Assembly: GCA_030618505.1 (NCBI GenBank)
Contig: JAUXDF010000184.1
Span: 1 to 6,667, forward strand
DNA length: 6,667 nucleotides
Reading direction: 5' to 3'
From: Spongiibacteraceae bacterium
GTDB taxonomy: Bacteria > Pseudomonadota > Gammaproteobacteria > Pseudomonadales > PIVM01
Position numbers and translations under genes: made by a program
Shown here: one piece after another, positions 1-5,846 of the stretch
How the letters are laid out: every line of letters begins with the position of its first letter
Position numbering within the stretch: the first letter of the stretch is position 1
Notes under the pieces: model-generated
Database searches by the model: none
Told to the model about the DNA's origin: nothing
What the model saw: only the letters and a program-made list of their open reading frames with translations

Positions 1-322
1 CAAGCGCACAAGACCAGCGTAAATTTTCCCTGGGAGTAAGCGATGCCTTGATACCGGGCAAATGCCCCAGATAATGCAGGTTTTGATAAAAATCGGGGCG
101 TACTTTTTTTATAGCATCATTACGCCAGAATATGTCTCCCTCATAAGCGCTGGAGAGGCCACTGATAATTCGCAGCAGAGTGGTTTTACCACTGCCATTG
201 GGGCCTTCTATTTGCAGGACATCGCCAGCGCAAACAGAAAAATCGAGTTCATTAAATAGAACTCGTTCGTCTCGCTCACAGCGCAGGTTTTTAACTTCTA
301 ATAGGGTATCTGCCACGAACAC
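1..322 (-). CDS. ccmA: Cytochrome c biogenesis heme exporter ATP-binding protein CcmA (5' part, cut by window edge)
   Basis: The frame is open from the left edge to a GTG at 320-322 and gives 107 residues. CcmA is the cytoplasmic ABC ATPase that works with CcmB and CcmC in the system I cytochrome c maturation pathway, where it drives release of heme-loaded CcmE. The Walker A motif GPNGSGKTT is at about residues 40-48, followed by LLRIISGL. The segment YLGHLPGIKASLTPRENL at about 84-101 is characteristic of CcmA rather than of general ABC ATPases. The Q-loop region, signature motif and Walker B lie beyond the window. Start choice is uncertain: GTG at 322 has a weak GGGA upstream, and a second in-frame GTG at 314-316 is nearly as good. 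A perfect TATAAT lies about 38 bases upstream of the first GTG. The gene follows sucD on the same strand but is separated by a terminator, so it probably starts its own ccm operon. Confidence 0.9.
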   Translation of the reverse strand, partial: MFVADTLLEVKNLRCERDERVLFNELDFSVCAGDVLQIEGPNGSGKTTLLRIISGLSSAYEGDIFWRNDAIKKVRPDFYQNLHYLGHLPGIKASLTPRENLRWSCAL

Positions 323-359
323 TCTGTTTCCCAAGGGTTGAGTCTTTCAAAAAGAGTGT

Positions 360-365
360 ATTATA
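360..365 (-). promoter_or_regulatory. -10 element of a probable ccmA promoter
   Basis: On the minus strand these bases read TATAAT, a perfect sigma70 -10 hexamer. They lie upstream of the ccmA start codons and would give a 5' leader of roughly 30 nt. The -35 region is weak: with an 18-bp spacer the hexamer is ATCGCA, which matches TTGACA at three positions. The perfect -10 and its position ahead of a gene that follows a terminator are the support. No activator site was recognised. Confidence 0.55.
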
Positions 366-562
366 AACCATGCGGTGCTTTGGTGCGATTTCCCACCTCA
401 TTAAGTTAACGCAGCAGCCTGGATTAACGTGCCCCGTATAACGTAGTGGAAATGAGATTACGAAACTCGGGAATGACAGAGCAGTAAACCCCCCTTGATT
501 TCGCAAGCTCTATCACGGCTACGGGTCAGCGTAATTCCTTAACTTAGTAGCAAATTTGCGAG
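366..562. other. Non-coding stretch with no recognised gene
   Basis: This part of the sucD-ccmA gap holds no open frame with a convincing ribosome binding site or recognisable protein similarity. A 71-codon minus-strand frame (291-506) overlaps the ccmA start in another frame and looks like chance. The only local structure noted is a perfect 10-bp palindrome, GCAAATTTGC at 550-559, three bases from the large inverted repeat that begins at 563. The ccmA -35 region would lie near 384-389. Confidence 0.5.
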
Positions 563-745
563 GGTCGATGGGGTGTATTGACTGTGCGCCTATGCGTTTT
601 AGCGAGTACGAGGATAATTTTGGACTGAGGGAACGGAGGAGAATACGCCTTTTGTTTTTGTATTCTCACGTAGTGACCGCCAAAATTATATCCGCACGCA
701 GCGTAAAGAAACGCATCGAAGCACAGTCAATACACCCCATCGACC
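563..745. repeat. 183-bp imperfect palindrome with 25-bp perfect terminal inverted repeats; MITE-like or foldback element
   Basis: Bases 563-587 are the exact reverse complement of 721-745 (25 of 25). The symmetry continues inward with matching segments in the correct nested order: 592-599 pairs with 709-716 (ATGCGTTT/AAACGCAT), 612-616 with 689-693, 617-623 with 680-686 (two-base bulge at 687-688), and 639-646 with 660-667 (GAGAATAC/GTATTCTC). The last pair closes a 13-nt T-rich loop. Almost the whole element can therefore fold into one long hairpin on either strand. It has no transposase frame and no obvious flanking target duplication. A 100-codon TTG-start frame through it (556-858) runs into sucD antisense and is judged spurious. 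A non-autonomous mobile element or structured RNA element is the best reading; the inverted repeats are observed, the class is inferred. Confidence 0.75.
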
Positions 746-771
746 ACCCCACCCCCTCTCAAACCCCAGAC

Positions 772-803
772 AAAAAAAAGCCCAGCAACAGCCAGGCTTT
801 TTT
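772..803 (-). terminator. Rho-independent terminator after sucD
   Basis: Read on the minus strand, AAAAAAGCC (795-803) pairs with GGCTTTTTT (774-782). The four-base inner strands TGGC and GCTG extend the stem by two wobble and two G-C pairs around a TGTT loop, and a T run follows to 772. It lies 15 bases past the sucD stop codon, the expected place to end the suc transcript. The A tract on the other side means it could also work on the plus strand, though no plus-strand gene approaches it. Confidence 0.88.
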
Positions 804-818
804 CACAACCAGTCAAAC

Positions 819-1691
819 CTACCAACCAGTAATTTCCTTCAAGGCATCGCCGATCTGAGCCAAACTGCGAACAGTCTTAACACCAGCATCTTCCAAGGCC
901 GCAAACTTCTCATCAGCAGTACCTTTACCGCCAGAGATAATTGCACCCGCATGCCCCATACGCTTGCCCGCCGGTGCAGTAACACCCGCAATGTAAGAAA
1001 CAACAGGCTTAGTAACATTCGCCTTAATATAAGCAGCTGCCTCTTCCTCAGCGGATCCACCAATCTCACCAATCATCACAATCGCTTCAGTGGCAGGATC
1101 ATTCTGGAACAACTCCAGAACATCAATAAAGTTACTGCCAGGAATTGGATCACCACCAATACCAACACAAGTAGACTGACCAAAACCGGCATCAGTCGTC
1201 TGCTTAACCGCTTCATAAGTCAAAGTACCCGAGCGAGAAACAATACCCACCTTACCCGGCAAATGAATGTGACCTGGCATAATACCAATCTTACACTCAC
1301 CCGGTGTAATGACGCCCGGACAGTTAGGTCCAATCAAGCGAACACCCAGATCATCACAAACAACCTTACATTCCAGCATATCCAAAGTAGGAATACCTTC
1401 AGTAATACAAACGATCAGCTTGATACCGCTATTAGCCGCTTCAAGAATAGAATCCTTGCAGAAAGGTGCAGGTACATAAATAACAGAAGCCTCAGCACCC
1501 GTCTCTTCAACCGCTTCACGAACAGTATTAAATACTGGCAAACCCAAATGCGTCTGACCACCTTTACCAGGCGTCACACCACCAACCATCTGCGTGCCGT
1601 ACTCAATCGCTTGCTCAGAGTGCATGGTACCCTGTGAACCCGTAAAACCCTGGCAAATCACCTTGGTATTTTTATCAATCAATATACTCAT
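819..1691 (-). CDS. sucD: Succinyl-CoA synthetase (ADP-forming) alpha subunit
   Basis: Cytoplasmic TCA-cycle enzyme subunit of 290 residues (E. coli SucD is 289). With SucC it converts succinyl-CoA, phosphate and a nucleoside diphosphate to succinate, CoA and the triphosphate; this subunit binds CoA and carries the phosphohistidine. The N-terminal CoA-binding Rossmann domain shows GFTGSQGT at about 15-22. GPNCPG at 121-126 lies in the family signature region. The active-site histidine is His247 in KRMGHAGAI, followed by the GGKGTADEKF segment (254-263) of the ligase domain. The ATG start at 1689-1691 has a strong GGGAGG (1701-1706) nine bases upstream, inside the last codons of sucC. The two genes are only 2 bp apart, which suggests translational coupling and matched subunit supply. 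The gene is last in the cluster and is followed by a terminator. Confidence 0.98.
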   Translation of the reverse strand: MSILIDKNTKVICQGFTGSQGTMHSEQAIEYGTQMVGGVTPGKGGQTHLGLPVFNTVREAVEETGAEASVIYVPAPFCKDSILEAANSGIKLIVCITEGIPTLDMLECKVVCDDLGVRLIGPNCPGVITPGECKIGIMPGHIHLPGKVGIVSRSGTLTYEAVKQTTDAGFGQSTCVGIGGDPIPGSNFIDVLELFQNDPATEAIVMIGEIGGSAEEEAAAYIKANVTKPVVSYIAGVTAPAGKRMGHAGAIISGGKGTADEKFAALEDAGVKTVRSLAQIGDALKEITGW

Positions 1692-1693
1692 GA

Positions 1694-2860
1694 TTACTTG
1701 CCTCCCGCTGCTTTAACTGCTTGCTCAGCCGCATCGGCCAAGCTGGTAGCAGCAATAATATTCAAACCACTATCAGCCAGTAACTTAGAGCCGATTTCAG
1801 CATTGTTTCCTTCAAGGCGAACAACAACAGGCACTTCAACACCCACTTCTTCAACGGCACCGATAATACCTTCAGCAATCAGGTCACAACGAACGATACC
1901 ACCAAAAATATTAACCAAAACTGCTTTCACATTGTCATCAGACAAAATGATTTTGAACGCCTCTGTTACACGCTCTTTAGTTGCACCACCGCCAACATCA
2001 AGGAAGTTGGCCGGAAAACCACCGTGTAGAGCAACGATATCCATGGTGCCCATAGCAAGGCCAGCACCATTAACCATACAGCCAATAGTTCCGTCCAGTG
2101 CAACGTAGTTCAGCTCCCACTGGGCAGCATGTGCTTCGCGCTCGTCTTCCTGGGAAGGATCATTCATCTCACGAACTTCAGACTGACGGTACAAAGCATT
2201 ACCATCAACACCCAGCTTGGCATCCAGACAATGCAGGTTGCCTTCATCAGTAATAACCAGCGGATTAATTTCGATCAGCGCCAGATCCTTGTCCTGGAAT
2301 AATTTAGCCAAGCCCATAAAAATAGTAACAAACTGCTTAACCTGAACGCCTTTTAAGCCCAGCTGAAATGCTAAATCACGACCTTGATAAGGCTGAGCAC
2401 CAGTCAAAGGATCAATAGAAGTTTTCAGAATCTTCTCAGGAGTCTCTTCGGCAACCTTCTCGATCTCTACTCCACCTTCGGTAGAAGCCATAAAAACGAT
2501 GCGACGAGTAGCGCGATCAACTACTGCGCCCAGATACAGCTCTTCGGCAATATCGGTGCAGGACTCAACCAAAATTTTGTGTACTGGCTGGCCGTTGGCG
2601 TCTGTTTGATAGGTAACCAGGTTTTTACCCAGCCAGTTCTGTGCGAAAGCCCTGATTTCCTCTTTGGAGTCAACCAGCTTTACACCGCCTGCCTTACCAC
2701 GTCCACCAGCGTGCACTTGAGCTTTAACAACCCATTTTGTGCCACCGACTCGATCGGCTGCCTGAGCGGCTTCCTCTGGGGTGTCACAGGCATAGCCCTT
2801 AGACACAGGTAAACCGTACTCGGCAAATAACTGCTTGCCCTGATACTCATGAAGATTCAT
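1694..2860 (-). CDS. sucC: Succinyl-CoA synthetase (ADP-forming) beta subunit
   Basis: 388 residues, the same length as E. coli SucC. The N-terminal ATP-grasp domain starts MNLHEYQGKQLF and has the nucleotide-binding loop GGRGKAGG at 52-59. EINP at 197-200 and Asp213 in LDAKLGVDGN supply the Mg2+ ligands (Asn199 and Asp213 by comparison with the E. coli enzyme). The C-terminal ligase/CoA domain carries VNIFGGIVRCDLIAEGI (about 316-332) and the GNNAEIG loop at 351-357. No residue is visibly missing. The ATG at 2858-2860 has no strong Shine-Dalgarno; the best is a weak AGTGATG at 2871-2877, unlike the other suc genes. It lies just beside a structured leader (2878-2937) and downstream of a terminator-like hairpin, so sucCD is probably controlled apart from sucAB-lpd. 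Confidence 0.98.
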   Translation of the reverse strand: MNLHEYQGKQLFAEYGLPVSKGYACDTPEEAAQAADRVGGTKWVVKAQVHAGGRGKAGGVKLVDSKEEIRAFAQNWLGKNLVTYQTDANGQPVHKILVESCTDIAEELYLGAVVDRATRRIVFMASTEGGVEIEKVAEETPEKILKTSIDPLTGAQPYQGRDLAFQLGLKGVQVKQFVTIFMGLAKLFQDKDLALIEINPLVITDEGNLHCLDAKLGVDGNALYRQSEVREMNDPSQEDEREAHAAQWELNYVALDGTIGCMVNGAGLAMGTMDIVALHGGFPANFLDVGGGATKERVTEAFKIILSDDNVKAVLVNIFGGIVRCDLIAEGIIGAVEEVGVEVPVVVRLEGNNAEIGSKLLADSGLNIIAATSLADAAEQAVKAAGGK

Positions 2861-2877
2861 GTTAAATTACCATCACT

Positions 2878-2937
2878 TCTGCTTAGCGACATGAGCGAGT
2901 CATGTCATTTTTGTCAGCAGATGGTCGCCTGAGCGAC
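2878..2937 (-). promoter_or_regulatory. Structured sucC leader with stem-loops and a repeated octamer
   Basis: On the minus strand, GTCGC-TCAG-GCGAC forms a perfect 5-bp hairpin (2924-2937). Downstream of it, TCTGCT and AGCAGA (2916-2921 with 2878-2883) form an outer stem enclosing a 7-bp hairpin GACATGA-CTCGC-TCATGTC (2888-2906). Three related octamers, GTCGCTCA (2930-2937), CTCGCTCA (2892-2899) and GTCGCTAA (2883-2890), recur within it. The structure ends just upstream of the weak sucC ribosome binding site, so it could control translation, RNA processing or stability. RNA motifs named after suc genes have been reported upstream of homologous genes in other Proteobacteria; I cannot tell from the sequence alone whether this belongs to one of them. 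Confidence 0.5.
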
Positions 2938-2963
2938 TTACCTGCCCCCTGTTAAACTGTCAA
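2935..2963 (-). promoter_or_regulatory. Possible sucCD promoter
   Basis: A perfect -35 hexamer TTGACA is at 2958-2963 on the minus strand. With a 17-bp spacer it is followed by TAAGTC (2935-2940), which matches TATAAT at only three positions. Its place, just past the terminator-like hairpin and ahead of sucC, makes it a reasonable candidate for restarting transcription. The poor -10 keeps confidence low, and a start near 2928 would leave out the first leader hairpin (2924-2937). Confidence 0.3.
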
Positions 2964-2979
2964 AATTAACCGTTTAGAT

Positions 2980-3043
2980 AAAAAATTGGCGCTGCTTGAT
3001 TCCCGCATTTCTACTGCTTCGGGTTTTAAGCGGCGCCAATTTT
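2980..3043 (-). terminator. Large terminator-like hairpin between lpd and sucC
   Basis: The 16-base arms 3028-3043 and 2982-2997 are complementary at 15 positions (AAAATTGGCGCCGCTT against AAGCAGCGCCAATTTT). The loop between them (2998-3027) holds a smaller CCCG...CGGG hairpin. On the minus strand the stem runs into six T residues (2980-2985). It starts 59 bases past the lpd stop and should end or reduce transcription coming from sucAB-lpd. Read-through could set the ratio of sucCD to sucAB. The long two-part stem is bigger than a simple terminator, so a processing or stabilising role is an alternative. Confidence 0.75.
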
Positions 3044-3102
3044 CCGTTATTTTGGCCAATCTCGCAAATTTAATTACCAATTGATTTGTTTTTGATCAAT
3101 AG

Positions 3103-4554
3103 TTATTTGCGTTTACGCCGGTTGGCGATATGAATAGCGTGCCCTTCAACAGCCAAAGCTGCCTCATGAACCGCCTCGGAGAGAGTCGGGTGACCAAACA
3201 CCGTCAACGCAATATCTTCTGCGCTGGAACCAAATTCCATTGCAATTACAATCTGTTGCACCAAATCAGCAGCACTGGGGCCAATAATATGGCAACCAAG
3301 AATGCGGTCTGTTTCGGCACAAGCAATGATTTTCACCATACCAGCAGTATCATTTGCGGCCATCGCCCGGCCGCTGGCAGCAAAGGGGAAAACACCCGTC
3401 TTATAGGCATCACCATCCGCCTTAAGCTGCTCTTCGGTCTTTCCCACCGAGGCAATCTCGGGGTGAGTGTAGATAACCGAGGGGATACAATCGTAGTTCA
3501 TTTGGGTCTTTTTGCCGACAATACGCTCGGCAACCATCACGCCTTCTTCGGAGGCTTTATGCGCCAACATCGGTCCACGCACCAAATCGCCAATCGCATA
3601 AACACCCGGTGCATCGGTTTCACAATAGTCGTTAACGAAAATAAAACCACGCTCATCAAGGTTCACACCACTATCTTTGGACAGCAGGCTTTCACTAAGA
3701 GGTTTGCGGCCAACAGCAACAATTAACTTATCGAATACTTGTTCTTTATCACCCTCGCTGTCAGTGTATTGCACAGTAACGGTAGATTTTTTACCTTTTT
3801 TGACCACCTTCGCGTTGGTCAAACGTGCCCCGAGGCGAATATCCAGCCCCTGCTTGGTAAGGATTTTTTTCGCATCTTTGGCAATCTGCTGATCGACCAT
3901 CCCTAAAAAACTATCCAGCGCTTCAATCACTACGACTTCGGAACCCAGTCGGGACCAGACGCTACCCAACTCCAAACCGATAACACCGGCGCCAATAACA
4001 CCCAAACGTTTGGGAACCTCCCTGAATTCCAGCGCACCGGTGGAATCAACGATAATGTTGTCGTCAAGCGGCGCTGGTGGAATTTCAACAGGGACAGAGC
4101 CTGCGGCAAGAATAATATTATCAGCTTCGTAAATCTTCACTTTGCCATCAATATCGGTGACCTCAAGCTTTCTGCCGCCCTGCAGCTGAGCACAGCCCTG
4201 AATACCGGTCACACCGTTGGCTTTGAACAAACCGGTAATACCACCGGTAAGTTGAGTGACGATGCCGTCTTTACGATCAATCATTTTGGATACATCAATT
4301 TTAACGTCTTTGACACTGATACCGTGCACATCAAAATCGTTTTTTGCTTCGACATATTTATGCGAGCTATCCAGCAATGCCTTTGATGGGATACAACCAA
4401 CATTAAGACAAGTACCACCATACTTTGGCTTCTTTTTGTCATCTACCCACTTTTCTATGCAAGCGGTTTTTAAGCCCAGCTGCGCACAACGTATCGCTGC
4501 AACATAGCCACCAGGGCCCGCACCGACGATGATCACATCAAATTTATCTGACAT
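3103..4554 (-). CDS. lpd: Dihydrolipoyl dehydrogenase (E3), LpdG-type
   Basis: Flavoprotein of 483 residues that reoxidises the dihydrolipoyl group of the E2 subunit and passes electrons through FAD to NAD+. It serves the 2-oxoglutarate dehydrogenase complex and may be shared with other 2-oxo-acid dehydrogenases. The FAD-binding GAGPGG is at 11-16. The redox-active disulfide motif GGTCLNVGC has Cys49 and Cys54. The NAD-binding GAGVIG is at 188-193, the second FAD contact GVYAIGD at 317-323, and the C-terminal dimerisation domain has the catalytic His455 and Glu460 in GHPTLSE. The insertion in the first domain (EKWVDDKKKPKYGGTC) and the tail GHAIHIANRRKRK resemble Pseudomonas LpdG more than E. 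coli Lpd. AGGAA (4561-4565) lies six bases before the ATG. It follows sucB by 65 bp with no hairpin between them, so cotranscription is likely. Confidence 0.97.
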   Translation of the reverse strand: MSDKFDVIIVGAGPGGYVAAIRCAQLGLKTACIEKWVDDKKKPKYGGTCLNVGCIPSKALLDSSHKYVEAKNDFDVHGISVKDVKIDVSKMIDRKDGIVTQLTGGITGLFKANGVTGIQGCAQLQGGRKLEVTDIDGKVKIYEADNIILAAGSVPVEIPPAPLDDNIIVDSTGALEFREVPKRLGVIGAGVIGLELGSVWSRLGSEVVVIEALDSFLGMVDQQIAKDAKKILTKQGLDIRLGARLTNAKVVKKGKKSTVTVQYTDSEGDKEQVFDKLIVAVGRKPLSESLLSKDSGVNLDERGFIFVNDYCETDAPGVYAIGDLVRGPMLAHKASEEGVMVAERIVGKKTQMNYDCIPSVIYTHPEIASVGKTEEQLKADGDAYKTGVFPFAASGRAMAANDTAGMVKIIACAETDRILGCHIIGPSAADLVQQIVIAMEFGSSAEDIALTVFGHPTLSEAVHEAALAVEGHAIHIANRRKRK

Positions 4555-4619
4555 TATTGTTTCCTGTTAAACTCAAAATTAGCGGCGAAAAAAATACTAG
4601 CGATTACAAAACCACTCTC

Positions 4620-5837
4620 TTATATTTCCAAAAGAATACGCGCCGGGTCTTCCAGCAAATCTTTAATCGCCACCAGAAATTGCACTGCATCTTTACCGTC
4701 AATCAAACGATGATCATAGGAGAGCGCTAAATACATCATTGGCTGAATAACTACCTTGCCATCCACCGCCATCGGGCGCTCCTGTATTTTATGCATACCC
4801 AGAATACCGGTTTGCGGCGGGTTAAGAATCGGGGTAGACATCAAGGACCCAAACACACCGCCATTGGTAATGGTGAAAGTGCCACCCTGCATATCTTCAA
4901 TACCCAGCTTACTATCTCGTGCTTTTAGCCCTAGCTCACGAATTTTATTTTCTATGTCGGCCAGGCCCATATTGTCGGCATCACGTAACACCGGCACCAC
5001 CAAACCTCGAGGGGAAGACACCGCAACACCGATATCCTGATAACCATGGTATACAACATCATTACCATCAATAGAGGCATTAACCGCCGGGAAACGCTTC
5101 AAACCATCAATCGCTGCTCTGACAAAAAACGACATAAAACCAAGGCGCGTACCGTTATGGGTCTTTTCAAACAGATCCTTATACTTACTGCGCAGATCCA
5201 TCACCGGCTGCATATTCACTTCATTAAATGTGGTTAGCATCGCCGTGGACTGCGATGCGTCCAGCAAGCGTTCGGCAACACGGGCACGCAAGCGAGTCAT
5301 CGGGACACGTTTTTCTACCCGAGCACCGCTCATGGCTTCATTAATAAGCTCTGCAGCACCAGAAGATGGCGCAGCCTGTGCGGGTGCTTTGGCCGCAGGA
5401 GCGGGAGTAGCTTTAATGTGATTGAGCACATCTTCTTTCGTTACTCTACCGCCTTTACCTGTACCCTGAATGGATGCGGGATCTATATTGTTTTCTTCAG
5501 CAATTTTTCGTGCTGCAGGACTTAGAATGTTATCTTCAGTCGCCCCGGACTCCTCCACCACCGCACTTGCCGCTTGCGCCGGTGCTGCCGCCTCCCCTGC
5601 TCCTTCTTCAAACACAGCGATAACTTCATTGCTTAGCACAATATCACCTTCGCCTTTAAGGATCTCTGTTAACGCCCCATCAGCAGGTGCCACCACTTCC
5701 AGTACAACCTTGTCAGTTTCAATATCAACCAGCAGCTCATCTCTTGAAACTGCTTCTCCAGGCTGCTTGTGCCAGGTTGCGATGGAACCATCGGCAACAG
5801 ACTCAGGGAATTGTGGTGCTTTGATTTCAATAGCCAT
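4620..5837 (-). CDS. sucB: Dihydrolipoyllysine-residue succinyltransferase, E2 of the 2-oxoglutarate dehydrogenase complex
   Basis: 405 residues, the same as E. coli SucB. E2 forms the core of the complex and transfers the succinyl group from its lipoyl arm to CoA. Domains in order: lipoyl domain at about 2-77 with the lipoylated Lys43 in DIETDKVVLEV; an Ala/Pro/Glu-rich linker to about 103; the peripheral-subunit-binding domain at about 104-141 (ILSPAARKIAEENNIDP, then GTGKGGRVTKEDV); a second Ala/Pro linker at about 143-160; and the catalytic acyltransferase domain at about 173-405 with His376 and Asp380 in SYDHRLIDG. A single lipoyl domain and the DIETDK and SYDHRLIDG motifs fit the succinyltransferase rather than the acetyltransferase. 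The ATG at 5835-5837 has AAGGAA (5843-5848) five bases upstream, overlapping the sucA stop codon, which suggests translational coupling with sucA. Confidence 0.97.
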   Translation of the reverse strand: MAIEIKAPQFPESVADGSIATWHKQPGEAVSRDELLVDIETDKVVLEVVAPADGALTEILKGEGDIVLSNEVIAVFEEGAGEAAAPAQAASAVVEESGATEDNILSPAARKIAEENNIDPASIQGTGKGGRVTKEDVLNHIKATPAPAAKAPAQAAPSSGAAELINEAMSGARVEKRVPMTRLRARVAERLLDASQSTAMLTTFNEVNMQPVMDLRSKYKDLFEKTHNGTRLGFMSFFVRAAIDGLKRFPAVNASIDGNDVVYHGYQDIGVAVSSPRGLVVPVLRDADNMGLADIENKIRELGLKARDSKLGIEDMQGGTFTITNGGVFGSLMSTPILNPPQTGILGMHKIQERPMAVDGKVVIQPMMYLALSYDHRLIDGKDAVQFLVAIKDLLEDPARILLEI

Positions 5838-5846
5838 TACTGTTCC

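Noticed and set aside
291..506. 71-codon minus-strand frame
   Set aside because: It overlaps the ccmA start in a different frame and the ccmA -10 element, and has no recognisable similarity or clear ribosome binding site.
563..745. Integron attC site
   Set aside because: The long palindrome recalls attC structure, but no GTTRRRY core with a matching RYYYAAC was found at the ends. The outer 25 bp are perfectly paired without the expected extrahelical bases, and no cassette gene or integrase is present.
556..858. 100-codon plus-strand frame starting at TTG
   Set aside because: It is made largely of the palindromic element and then runs through the terminator into the antisense of sucD. It has no ribosome binding site and no recognisable domain.
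951..1637. 228-codon plus-strand open frame
   Set aside because: It lies wholly antisense to sucD, which has full family length and intact active-site residues. Its translation is rich in Asn, Thr and Arg with no recognisable domain, as expected from reading a biased coding frame backwards.
3061..3071. Eleven-base match (inverted) to 552-562, AAATTTGCGAG
   Set aside because: Matches of 11 bases on either strand are expected by chance several times in a window of this size, and nothing else is shared around the two sites.
3080..3100. ATTGAT/ATCAAT hairpin just after the lpd stop codon
   Set aside because: The stem is only 6 bp of mostly A-T pairs and no T run follows on the minus strand, so it is not a credible terminator beside the much stronger hairpin at 2980-3043.
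4555..4619. Possible terminator or promoter in the sucB-lpd gap
   Set aside because: There is a seven-base T run on the minus strand but no stem before it, and no convincing paired -35 and -10 elements, so the gap is read as an ordinary intra-operon spacer with the lpd ribosome binding site.
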